The notes beneath the pieces were generated by a model. It saw only the letters and a program-made list of their open reading frames with translations. It ran no database searches and was not told the DNA's origin. Made by a program: the position numbers and the translations under genes. A DNA stretch of 64,000 bases, from assembly GCA_009760855.2 (NCBI GenBank), contig WPIO01000082.1:1-64000 (forward strand). The letters are read 5' to 3'. The stretch comes from Cristatella mucedo. Taxonomy: Eukaryota > Bryozoa > Phylactolaemata > Cristatellidae. Shown piece by piece: positions 23,126 to 32,759 of this stretch. Positions within the stretch are counted from its first letter, which is position 1. Every line of letters begins with the position of its first letter.

Positions 23126-23477
23126 AAACCCAGCAGCCCGAAGCGATAAGCGTTTAGATATCCATAGGCACGTAATTTCTTAAATAATATAAATAGACAA
23201 CGAATGATGCTAACGCATGCGCAATTCCGTCAATCGCTCCGAACTCACGTCTGTGCAGGTGAAGTGTGATGCAGGGAACACACAGCGTACAGTTTGCAGG
23301 GAGTAAAACGCGAAGAAACGTCGGCAGGACTGAAGCTGCACTTCTCAAACAGCTCCCTTCCACCCGCGTCCGTCATTGAGCAGCCACAATAAACAACATC
23401 AAGTTCAAATGCCAACGCAACGCTACCGACGTCTAATTTCCGGTATGCGGATGCAAAGCTGGATCGAGGAGTTATAT

Positions 23478-23640
23478 ATAATTCATTTGTATAGCGCCCC
23501 AAGAGAACTTAATCCCTATATTCAGGCGCTTCACATGTGCCTCCGGGCTCGAGCCCACGACCTCAGCCAGACCGTGGTCGGGCTCGAGCACCTTGACCGC
23601 TGGAGTTCTCTCCAAGTGCAAGCCTCTCACGAAGAAAAAA
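23478..23640 (-). mobile_element. tRNA-derived SINE (family S2) carrying the LINE-1A 3' tail
   Basis: On the minus strand the head resembles a tRNA, with B-box-like GGGCTCGAGCCC preceded by a matching upstream segment. The tail (plus strand TATAGCGCCCCAAGAGAAC, about 23500) matches the conserved 3' tail of the LINE-1A copies, with the same spacing to the following GGCGCTT. SINEs that borrow a partner LINE's 3' end are moved by that LINE's enzyme. Confidence 0.62.
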
Positions 23641-24327
23641 GTGATGGCCCGAAGGGCAAAAGGTGGGACAGCGAGAATCGTTAGATAAGTTACTAATGGG
23701 TCTTCTGGGGACATGCACGAGCTTCACAGCGCCGATTCAATTCACAGCGCCGATCGCGGGTCGTCAGGTCGGACTAGAAACGACGACGAACGGGCACAGA
23801 GGGGGGGGACACAGGTGCTCGCACAGAGGCCAAATGCAAAATGAGACGAAAAAAGGTGGCTAGCCGCTACGCTTACCCATCGCCAACAACGACACCCTTA
23901 ATGGCCAGCATAGCCACTGGCTAGATACGGAATCAGCTGGGCCCGTACGCAGAACGTTAGAACCCGGAAGAGCCGTAACCACGACGGATGTCTGGGTAGC
24001 ATGCGACCATGGTTGAGGCGATTACGTAGAGCCAAGATTCTAAATAATAAGTTTTTCTGATTAATTACCTAAGATAAAATAAGAAATTGTTCTATCGTCG
24101 TTTTTAGTTGAACTTACATGCAGCGTGTTGCGGGCTCGTTCGTAGTGCCGTGTTGCTGCGTGTCGCTGCTGCATTGCGCCATGACCGCACGGCGTGCTTC
24201 CAGCAAAACGCTGGCTGAGACCGCACGCCTCGATCTGGGCGGGCCCGTCGCGACCTCGAAGGCCGCTGCGGCTTGTAGGCGCAGGCGGTTCGTTCTTTCA
24301 TTACGGTCGCGGAATGATCGGCCGAAT
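23641..24327. other. GC-rich sequence left of the Polinton, no gene recognised
   Basis: Contains short GC-rich frames without family signatures and a short direct repeat CAGCGCCGAT(T/C)(C/G) near 23726-23755. The Polinton begins at 24328. Confidence 0.4.
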
Positions 24328-24503
24328 AGTATGTGGTTTTTCCCTATCCCTCACGCTCAAAGAGGACATTTTTTCATTCGATCTCGCTTCTACTCGATCT
24401 CATTACAAAATGTTCTCTTTGAGGGTAAGTCTGCGATAGGGAAAAACCACTTGCTACTCAACAGTTGCAGATTCTAGATTTACTAAATAATAGTAAAAAT
24501 TTT
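24328..24503. repeat. Left TIR of the Polinton, itself a 128-bp palindrome
   Basis: The outer 128 bp (24328-24455) form a near-perfect inverted repeat around a centre near 24391: the outer arm GTGGTTTTTCCCTATC recurs inverted at 24437-24451, and the CTCAAAGAGGACATTTT block pairs with its inverse at about 24409-24424. Inside follows about 45 bp (CAACAGTTGCAGATTC...) shared with the right end. Confidence 0.9.
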
Positions 24504-24573
24504 CTGCAAACTTTACTCAACTAAATATTAAAGTAAAAATTATCAAATTGAATACAATTTAATGCATATGTAA

Positions 24574-25215
24574 ATGCCGCTGTCATATATTTCTAGATCG
24601 TTTCTTAGAAGAAAAGGAGAAAAAGCAATTAGCTGGAAAAAACGAGTTCTAAATATATTTGATAATTATTTTATGCATAGTGTTGGTGTACCGACTAAGG
24701 TTAAAGAACTAAGCTCATTCATTACAAAGTATACGTTTTTAGAAGATAATGCATGTTAGTTTGATAACATTTGTAGCGTTTATAAATTTGATCATATTTT
24801 AAAACATGTCTCTAAAGCTGTTTATTTTTTAGAAAAAAAAGTAGAAAAACATATTAAGAAATGTAAAGAAAAAAGAAGCTCTGATATTAGGAAAATGAGT
24901 TGGTCTGAGAAATATAAGGAGATTCTATCAATTAATTCAAAATTACAAAATGGGGAATATACTAAATGCAAACATCATACTAATTATTACAATAATGTTA
25001 GTGCAGATGATTGTTTTAGAGATAAAGATGAGTATTCATGGTAGAGTAATGTTGATTATGAGTTAGAACTTAAAGAATTAGGTGTTCCAGAAATTAGAGT
25101 AACAGATTATAATTATTATATGGAAAATTATGATGATGATTGTGATTGTATGTTTCCAATGTGTCGTCATAGTTCATTTCTTTCACCTTGTCAGACACAT
25201 GGATTTAAAATTTAA
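24574..25215 (+). pseudogene. Polinton ORF of unknown function, Cys/His-rich C-terminus
   Basis: A 214-codon frame with two in-frame TAG codons (24757-24759 and 25042-25044 region). The middle is Lys/Glu-rich and probably helical. The C-terminal end has clustered Cys and His (DDDCDCMFPMCRHSS, PCQTHG). No family recognised. It lies first inside the left TIR, 18 bp upstream of the two-membrane-segment gene and in the same direction, suggesting a short left-end transcription unit (inference). Confidence 0.55.
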
Positions 25216-25233
25216 AAAATAATTATATAGAAA

Positions 25234-25632
25234 ATGCCAGATTTAAGAAAAGACTTTGTAATTAAAAAAATTGAAGAAACTATTCAATATAATAAAAAAA
25301 TAAGATCATCTCTAACAAAATTAACAAGAGCTAGATATGCAATTGAACTTATAAATATAGTAATAGCATTAGGAGTAACTGTTTCCAGTACTTATATTCA
25401 AGCAATGCCAGATATCAGTCACGTAGTCCCTTTCTTTTCAGCACTATCTGTAATATTTGTAACAGTTGATGGCGTACTAGCAGAAATAGATAAACTTAAA
25501 AGAAATGCTTTATATTCTAATTCTGAAGTTATCTCAAAGATTACTAATGCTTTATCTGATGAGGAAATTACAAAAGAAGAATTTGAAGGACTTGTATTGG
25601 GAAGTTCACAAAATGAAACTAATGTTGTTTAA
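25234..25632 (+). CDS. Polinton two-transmembrane-segment protein
   Basis: Intact 132-aa frame. A basic N-terminal helix (KKIEETIQYNKKIRSSLTK) precedes two hydrophobic segments at about residues 35-54 (IELINIVIALGVTVSS) and 60-82 (VVPFFSALSVIFVTVDGVLA), followed by a charged C-terminal helix. The layout resembles SLATT-like two-helix membrane proteins, but that is only a topological resemblance. Its 3' end overlaps the 3' end of the convergent integrase gene by 14 bp. A role in membrane association or host interaction would be speculation. One of the few undamaged frames in the element. Confidence 0.6.
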   Translation: MPDLRKDFVIKKIEETIQYNKKIRSSLTKLTRARYAIELINIVIALGVTVSSTYIQAMPDISHVVPFFSALSVIFVTVDGVLAEIDKLKRNALYSNSEVISKITNALSDEEITKEEFEGLVLGSSQNETNVV

Positions 25633-26496
25633 TCACTTGTAACTCTTCTCTAACAAAACTTCTCTTAACATCATTTACGAAATATCTAGCTGGTTGTTCT
25701 CGCAATACAACTATTCTAACAATAGTATGTTTAGACAAACTCCATATTGCATCTGTAGCTCTTCTTCTTTTTTCATTTTCTCCTTCACCTGGTTCTAATA
25801 AATATATAACAGTTGTGCCTAATTCTAATAACTCTTCTTCTTCTCCTACGTTTCTATTGTATTTCGGTTTCTTTAGTTTTACTTTTTCTTTTTTTATTGC
25901 TTGAACAGGTTTCTCACCAATTGCTCTTGTAGCACTATTATTTAAATAATCAATAATCTTTGGTAAATTATTAATCCACTCTTTGTTTCTAGTATAATCT
26001 CCTTTATTAATACTTTCTAACTCCTTTTCATATTGTGCAATAAATGCTCTCTCAGCTACTGTTCTACTCATTCTTTCAACTAATGCAACACTCTTTTTGT
26101 AGTACCTTCTATAACACGTGTTTCATGTCTTTTCATTTCTTTAGCAAACTCTCCTTCAAACTCTGATCCTGGATCTACTGTTATCTTCTTTGGCCATTTC
26201 AAAGGAACTTTACTATAAATATCTATTATTGCTTTTGTTACTTCTTTAGAAGACTCTGTTTTAAGCGGTCTTGAATCTTTATATCTACTAGCAACATCAA
26301 TAACACTCAAAGCATATTTATATCCAGAATCATTAGGCATATATAGAATATCTGCTTGGTGGTTTTCATTAGGTTCGACTACATTAAAGAAACCTTTCGG
26401 AATATTCTTTGGTCTTGGTTTGAATACTTGACTTATATCTGAATCAGCATTGAACTTACCTTCTTTTTTTTCTTTCTTTTAGAGTTAAAAACGACA
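25619..26496 (-). pseudogene. Polinton integrase (DDE, retroviral type), frameshifted
   Basis: Integrates the element into host DNA. The N-terminal piece is open from ATG 26496 to 26080 (it continues upstream of the internal Met at 26340). It contains the first catalytic Asp in HQADILYM, SVIDVASRYKDS, and the second Asp in ITVDPGSEF. The C-terminal piece (frame ending 25619) carries the catalytic Glu just upstream of 26071 and a basic C-terminal domain with PKYNRNVGEEEELLELG and QPARYFVNDVKRSF, like the chromo/SH3-type tails of Polinton integrases. A one-base slip in an A-run near 26094-26098 separates the two. Spacing between the second Asp and the Glu fits DD35E. Confidence 0.87.
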
Positions 26497-26507
26497 TTCT
26501 ATGGAGA

Positions 26508-26855
26508 ATGGAAACATTTTGCGATACGTGTTTAAATACATTTAATGAAATTAAATACCTTGAAACAGGACATCTTTATTCTAAACCTCCTAAAAGAAAA
26601 AGACCAAAACAAAAGTATGAAATCCGTTGTGATAAATGTGATTTAGATATGAGTGAAACAATCATTTGTTCATACTGTAACATAAATTCTAGTTATTATA
26701 AAAAAACAACTAAATTATATTCTTTAGTAAAGAAAAATTTTAAAAGTGGATGTTATCCAACTTTAGGTATACATAGATTCTTAGAACATGAATCAATATA
26801 TGCTATTTCAAAATATTCCCTCTTGTTAAAGGTAAGCATAAAGCAACAAAGTTAA
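26508..26855 (+). CDS. Polinton Cys-rich putative zinc-binding protein
   Basis: 115-aa frame with three CxxC pairs (FCDTCLNT, RCDKCDLD, ICSYCNIN), enough for one or two zinc ribbons, and a basic linker (KPPKRKRPKQK). No named family recognised. Its ATG lies 11 bp from the integrase ATG on the opposite strand, a divergent pair sharing one short intergenic segment. The C-terminal ~15 residues may be out of the original frame (slip near 26815), since another frame continues coherently to about 26890. Confidence 0.5.
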   Translation: METFCDTCLNTFNEIKYLETGHLYSKPPKRKRPKQKYEIRCDKCDLDMSETIICSYCNINSSYYKKTTKLYSLVKKNFKSGCYPTLGIHRFLEHESIYAISKYSLLLKVSIKQQS

Positions 26856-26881
26856 AAGAGTTAATAGTTTTGATAGTTCAC

Positions 26882-27750
26882 TTATACTTTTCTGGAGGGT
26901 ACATAACTGACTAAGAGGTTTACCTTTAATTTCCCAAGGTTATCAATGAAGTAATACTCAGTTGGGAATCTACTGAAATAAGCATAATACTTTAAGTCAA
27001 CATCACTTGGAGAAGTATTTATTGCACGTATTTCACCTGAAACCACACTAGTATCTAAACTAGATCTAAGGAATACACACATACTTGCTCCAACAACCAT
27101 AACATTCAGTATCATTATTGGTGGTGAAGTCTTATTTGTCCATGAATAAGGCGTTGATAAATTTAGTATTGAATTTATTGCTTTAGGGTCCATTGAGATT
27201 GATATTACTTCTGTTATTTTTTTAACTGCTTTATCTACATAATTCTTTGTTGCAACATCAGAAGGCTTAACAGGCTCTGCAACACTTGTTATTGAATTTC
27301 CACCCATTATAATATTTGTTGTTAAAGGAAATGCTTTCAATAATACATCTCTTTTCATTCCACCATAAGTAACACAATAATCATCATTTAGTACTACCGG
27401 ATTGCTATTACCTGAATTCCAATAAGTAGATGTTGTAGCAAAGCTATTCATGTTTAAATCTCATAGCATTGTATCACCAGTTTTTTAACATAATTATTTA
27501 CTTGAATAACATTTACTCCATCAGTAGGATTAATACGTGCACCAAGATTAGTAATAGGTTTACCAACAAGATTCATTGTTGTTCCTGAATTAACAACAAA
27601 GTTTGCATCAGCATAAGATTTTGTTACAGCATCAAAGTCATTAACAGGATCAGCTTAATATATAATTATATTTCCATTTGCATCAAGATCTGAAAGAATG
27701 AATCCATTATTCTTTAATACATAGTTTTTATTATGAAACTTTCTGCTCAT
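26882..27750 (-). pseudogene. Polinton fibre-like protein with phage tail-fibre repeats
   Basis: At least three copies of the motif typical of trimeric phage tail fibres are visible: ADPVNDFDAVTKSY, then MNLVGKPITNLGARINPTD, then IMGGNSITSVAEPVKPSD followed by VATKNYVDKAV. In phage fibres these repeats form the trimeric shaft before a receptor-binding head. The last ~100 residues (27180-26882) could be the head domain. Lesions: in-frame TAA near 27656, a frame slip near 27480 and a TGA near 27463. Probable role: virion attachment fibre (inference). Confidence 0.68.
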
Positions 27751-27783
27751 CTATATAATTATTTATTAATATTTTAGATCTTT

Positions 27784-28590
27784 CTAATATACTTCTTTAA
27801 CTATTGGAATAATTCTTGCAAATCTAAAGTGATCTTCCCCTTCAACTACTTGCATTTCTACTTTTATATAGTATTTTATATCATACCCAGAGTCTTTTAT
27901 ATTATTAAATCTTCCATAATCAGAAATTATATTAAACTCAAAATCAAAGTACTTTTTATCTTTAAGTAAGAACATAAAAAGTGGTTCTCTAAATGGCATA
28001 TCAAATTCAAACTTTGTAGGTATTCTAACATTTCCTGCTGCTATGTAATCTATAGGTGCGCCATAACAATTCAAACCAGGAATACAAATTTCGAATTCAG
28101 AATATAAGCATCTTCTTAGTTTTAACACATGCAATCCAAGTAAACTCTGTGCTAAATATTGTTTTGGAATAAACTCTTCAACTATCTTTCTCCTCCATAG
28201 ACATTTTATCTCAATCAATGTATCTTCATCTACAATTCTATCAGGAGAATATCTATACACTTCATCACAAGTAAAACAGTCATTTGCATTCTTGATCTTT
28301 CTATTTAATTTCATTTCTAGAAATTTAGCAGCAATAGGTTCAAACACCTTTCCGAATAACATCTGAGGAAATCTCATTGGTTGAGAATTAGCAATATATA
28401 TTTTTAGTTTTCAATTTGAAATAAATTCTATATCGTAATCTGTTTGTGAACCAAATATCATATCTTCTCCTAGAATAGAATAAATTTCTGATCCACCAAT
28501 ATTTAACTTCATAGACTTTCTCCATTCATCTGAACCTTGTATACAATTTGTATTTCCATTATATCTATGAATCACAATTTGTTAAATATC
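27784..28590 (-). pseudogene. Polinton YqaJ-like / lambda-exonuclease-fold nuclease
   Basis: A PD-(D/E)xK nuclease. The N-terminal YqaJ box reads QGSDEWRKSMKLNIGGSEI (about 28535), the next GKVFEPIAAKFLE (about 28350), the catalytic core SPDRIVDEDTLIEIKCL, and a downstream QYLAQSLLGLHVL helix, all in the order found in YqaJ-type viral recombinases. The main open part is 27784-28377; a TGA at about 28410 separates the first box. Such enzymes resect double-stranded DNA ends for recombination or genome-end processing. Placed between the capsid and fibre genes. Confidence 0.75.
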
Positions 28591-30152
28591 TAATGGATTG
28601 TAAACAGATATTCCTTTACAACAAGTAAAAGGCGTTCCATTTCCATTAGATTTTAATTCAGCTGTGTTTTCACAGATAGTAATATAATGTTACACAATTG
28701 TTGTAATAGGAATTTCTATACTATTAGCACCACCTGCATCTGCACTACCAGCAGCAGCAGCATTAGGTATTATAGAATTGAATTCAACACTTACATCAAG
28801 TTTTGATGTTTCTCAAAGAGGTTCATCATTGTATTGAAGATCAACAACATGAATGAGATAAAGAGATAGACACTCAGGATATGTAACACCAACAGGTTCA
28901 GTTAATTCATTCAATCCAAGAAATTGTTTCCTAAACGTAGTAAAATCTAGATAGGCAGTTTAACATTTTCCATCTTTTGGATAACTACTTCTTGCAACGG
29001 CTGGATTTTGTTTTGATCCATTAGCAAGAACTATTACGTTTTTAATATCACAATGGTTAAAAGTACGAGGGTTTCCAGTATAGCTATTAAATTTAATCAA
29101 ATTCTGTGCAGCAACAATTAACCATCTAATTTTATAAATGGTATTTTGTACAGATAGACTTTTTGTAAATTTAAGACCTTGATTGAAATTTGTTACGGTT
29201 ACATTCTCATATCGCCTAACTCTGTAATAAAGTATGATTTTCTTTGATCTTTCACTTGAGATTTCACAAGTGCCTTTTGAACACTTTCTCTTGGAGAAAT
29301 ACATGAGACCATTAATCTCATTTTGTCATATTAATTTTAAATTAAGTCCAAACACCATTTGCGGGGTCACCAGCAACTCCTCTAGTCATACTTATATTAG
29401 TCTTTCCACTCGCCCCTGTCATAATAGCATATTTATCATCTCCACCAACTCTAGGAATTTCAAGGGAAAATTGGGTATTGTAAATGACTCTATTCATATC
29501 TGCACAGAATCCAGAAATTCTTGATAAAGGTAGTGAAATACTGAACGTACCAGCGTTATCTGCAACACTAGATAAACCCCTTCTATACACAAATCCAATA
29601 TTTTAATCACTTGCTGATGAAGCAGCAAGACTTGCATAAGAATAAACTTAAGGATTAATATTAGCATACACTAAACATAAATTATAAATTGAACTACCCT
29701 CATCTTTCTTTCTAACCTGTTGCAAGCCCTTCTGTTCTATTAGAATCATTTGGATACCATAGAAGCCCCATAATTGTTGAAACGGTTCCTATATTTTGTG
29801 TTATACTTTCAAGCTCTTCAGCACCAAGTCTAACTCTCATAGAACTAAACAACCAAGCACCAGCGTTGTTAACTAATCCAGCAGCAAGATTACGGTTAGG
29901 AGTTTCATAAGGAACAATACCATTAACTGCAGCACCTGTAGGTACTTGTATTTGTCCTTCAAGTGGAAGGTAACCATCTGACAAAACATAGCACGTTTGT
30001 TGGTCAGCAGGAACATTGAATGTAACTATTTTATCCGGAGTAGCATTAGCTTCATTTCCATTACTTTGGTAAAATTCTTTATATTGATAGTCCTTAATTT
30101 TGTAATCAGGATCACTCATATTGTGTATAGTATTGATAGGTGCGCTCGCCAT
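28591..30152 (-). pseudogene. Polinton major capsid protein (double jelly roll), fragmented
   Basis: Starts at ATG 30152. The N-terminal part has the first jelly-roll strands: IVTFNVPADQQTCYVL, then WLFSSMRVRLGAEELES and IGTVSTIMGLL, matching the LFDEIRYxLNG / VGIxxTMK region of animal Polinton-type capsid proteins. The 29342-29590 fragment carries FSISLPLSRISGFCADMNRV, equivalent to the conserved PLxxLLGFFEDYxK block. The 28960-29304 fragment has YTGNPRTFNHCDIKNV, matching the FDHCxIxNV strand. Lesions include TAG/TGA after 29712 and stops near 29650, 29607, 28960, 28813 and 28690. It assembles the icosahedral capsid shell. Confidence 0.82.
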
Positions 30153-30189
30153 TCTTTATCTATAGAAAAAACAAAAAATTAATGTTTAC

Positions 30190-30767
30190 TTTTGAATATA
30201 TAATCCAGCTCCAATTTTCTTTCTCATCATTCCACCACATCCATCAGGTCTTGTTCTCTCTCCAGTAGGTATAACTGATTTGATTACTTTCTCAACTTCT
30301 TTATGTTTTTGGGTTATTTTCTTTAAGAGTGTCTGAATAGTCTTCTACTGCTTCTTCAATTTTTACTTTACGACTTTGTTTAGTTTTTGGTTTGAGTTTC
30401 TCAAGCATGGATTCTTTAATTTTAAGATCCAACTCTTTAATTTTTCTTTCATAATCTTCTTTCTTCGTTTCTCAAGTTCATATTCTAATTGTTTCTTTCT
30501 TTTTTATTCTTCAAGTTTATCATCCATATCTCTTCGTTTAATAGCATATTCTTGATCTATTTTTTCTTTTTTAGTTTGCAATTCAACTAGTTTTCTTGCT
30601 TGATGCATTTCAATTCCTTTATTAGCAATATTCATGCTTAGACCAGTTAACCCAGTTAAAACAGGTGTTACTTTTCCAACACCATCTATTACTTTATCTA
30701 AAACTCCAGCTCCATAATATTTGCCTCCTCTTACATTTCCATAGCAAATCCTTGCATAAAACCCCAT
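30190..30767 (-). pseudogene. Polinton small virion-protein candidate (Gly-rich N-terminus, coiled coil)
   Basis: Starts at ATG 30767. The N-terminus is Gly/Tyr-rich (GNVRGGKYYGAGVLD), followed by an amphipathic segment (VTPVLTGLTGLSMNIANKG) and a long Lys/Glu coiled coil that continues in shifted frames to about 30300. The layout recalls adenovirus-like minor virion proteins (a membrane-active amphipathic helix ahead of a coiled coil), but no family match is claimed. It sits between the penton-like and capsid genes in the structural cluster. Confidence 0.45.
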
Positions 30768-30774
30768 TTCTCTA

Positions 30775-31622
30775 TATTACTTTGAGATTTCTATAGTAGC
30801 CACATCTTTTATTGAATTAATTCTTCTTCCGTTTTGGTCTGTTAAACTAATTTTAAAAGTACTCAATGATTTTATATCGCCCTTTGTTGGTAAGTATAAT
30901 ATATTTGGAATATGTAAATCAACCTTTTCACCAGGTGCAATATCACCAATGTCAATAGTATATAAAGATAAAAATTGTTCTAAAAATCATTCTTTTATTT
31001 CTAAATAATTTATTTCTGGATCAACTAAATCGCAATCAACACTTATCCCTTTTATATCACTATTCTCATCTAAATTCGTTTTATTCCATGCTTAATAAGT
31101 ACCAGCGAAATTGTGTGCTTTTTCATTTAAGCTTGATTCTCTGCCGCTAACATAATCATAATCAGGAGAAAATTATCCTTGTTCGTTTGATTTAAACCCT
31201 AATGTATCTCCAATGCTATTAACAACACCTGGTATATCTTTTCCTAGTAAAACAACATATTCACCTACTACTTGCATAACTATTTTATCACCTTCTCCAA
31301 CACTAAAATATATTCCGGTACTATCTCTTTTCGAAGAATTGTAATAAGATCCCATAGTAGCTAGTGATTTATTTAATGCTGTAGTAATCCTAGTAGTATC
31401 CTAATATCTTCCGGAATTGAAACAGAGAAGTTATTCGCTGTAATATGATTTTGTTTAAACCAAAGCATATCATTTTTTAGAAAAACAGCACTTGACATGT
31501 TTTTATTTGGATAAGTAAATTCTACTCTTCTTAATCCAACTTTTGTATACCCAGACTTAGACCCATGCATTATAGGATAGTACTTTTATAATCTGTGTTA
31601 CTAGTTCTTGTTAATCTTAAAG
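30775..31622 (-). pseudogene. Polinton penton-like protein, copy 2
   Basis: N-terminal fragments (31373-31570 and just upstream) read YTKVGLRRVEFTYP, the position where Polinton minor capsid proteins have VGLxEIxYP. The middle (31173-31355) reads YFSVGEGDKIVMQVVGEYVV and the C-terminal part LHIPNILYLPTKG, then FKISLTDQNGRRI, resembling the ITDQxGxxI end of Polinton pentons. Several stops and slips. Clearly paralogous to the gene at 31625-32757, in tandem and in the same orientation. Confidence 0.55.
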
Positions 31623-31624
31623 TC

Positions 31625-32757
31625 ATTTTTATATAACTTTACTTTTTTAACAGCTAATGTTGCTACCATATCTGTTATTGTATTAAATTTTCCCCCACTT
31701 TGGTCAATACAGTAATTTTAAAAGTACTCAATGAATCTATAGCACCCTTTGTTGGTAAGTACAACACATTTGGAATATGTAAATCAACTTTTTCTCCTTA
31801 TGCAATATCATCAGCATCAATGACATATAAAGATGAAGATTGTTCTATAAACCCTTGTTTTCTTTCTATATAATTCAGCTCTGGATTAACTACATCACAA
31901 TCAACACTTATTTTACACCACTATTATCGGGTAAAACCATTTTGTTCCATGCTTTATCAGTTCCAGCGAAATACATTGCTTTTTCAATTGCTTCGTAAGG
32001 TGTTCCACCAACTATACCACGATCATTGTTCTTTGTTCATTTGAGATAAAAAACCTAATGTATCTCCAATACTATTAAAAGCAAATCCAACAGGTTTATT
32101 AGGAACAGAATTAGCTCCAAGACAAACAACAGCGTCACCTCTTACTTGCATAGTTATTTTATCATCTGTATCAACACTAAATTCTATTCCATATGGACTT
32201 CTTGGGGTAAGGAGTGCTGATGCACTAGTAGGATTAGACGGATCTTTTTCTTAGCTGTTAAAGCTGTGCTTAAAGCAAAACCAATTTTGTTACTATCATA
32301 ATTTCCTGAGGTTTTAGGTTTTCCATCAGAATCTGTTCCAAAATCAATTGTAATATAAGTAAGATCACCACCATCTGTCATAGAAAACTTAAAACCAAAG
32401 CCTGTTTGAGTAATATAATTATTAATTCCATCAACAATGCCAGTATTTAGGTCATCACTATCCACAGTATAAATTCCTGGTTCTGTTGTTACAGTTTGTT
32501 CTGATCCACCCGCATTTCTATAAACAAAAGTATTGTTAGAAGTAGTAATATTTTTTATAGAGTTAATTCCAACAAACCTCCTAAACAAAACTTTAAAGTT
32601 TTGTTTCTCAATTAAATAGGAGTATTAATATGTAAATTAAGTGGATTAGAATTTCCAATATATTAAACACAGACCCCTCTTTACTCAATTGGTTAGTTTT
32701 TCTAATAACTTCAACATTTTTAAGTATATCTTGCGCGACTTTCAAAAGATCACTCAT
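31625..32757 (-). pseudogene. Polinton penton-like protein, copy 1
   Basis: The largest open part (32184-32588) reads KNITTSNNTFVYRNAGG and TTEPGIYTVDSDDLNTG, like the PGYYxxVxxLI segment of Polinton minor capsid proteins. Downstream frames keep YGIEFSVDTDDKITMQV and LHIPNVLYLPTKG, then SLSTFKIT, aligning with copy 2. The upstream start is unclear; an ATG at about 32757 (MSDLLKVAQDIL) opens a plausible N-terminus. Stops and slips at about 32250, 32040-31930 and 31800. Confidence 0.55.
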
Positions 32758-32759
32758 TT

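Noticed and set aside
24104-24327. GC-rich left flank of the Polinton as part of the element
   Set aside because: It lies outside the inverted repeat, has no counterpart at the right end, and shares the GC content of the host DNA.
27460-27660. Possible alternative genetic code in the Polinton (TAA/TGA read as sense)
   Set aside because: Stops of all three kinds occur at positions where relatives have different amino acids, and they are mixed with frameshifts. Ordinary decay explains this better.
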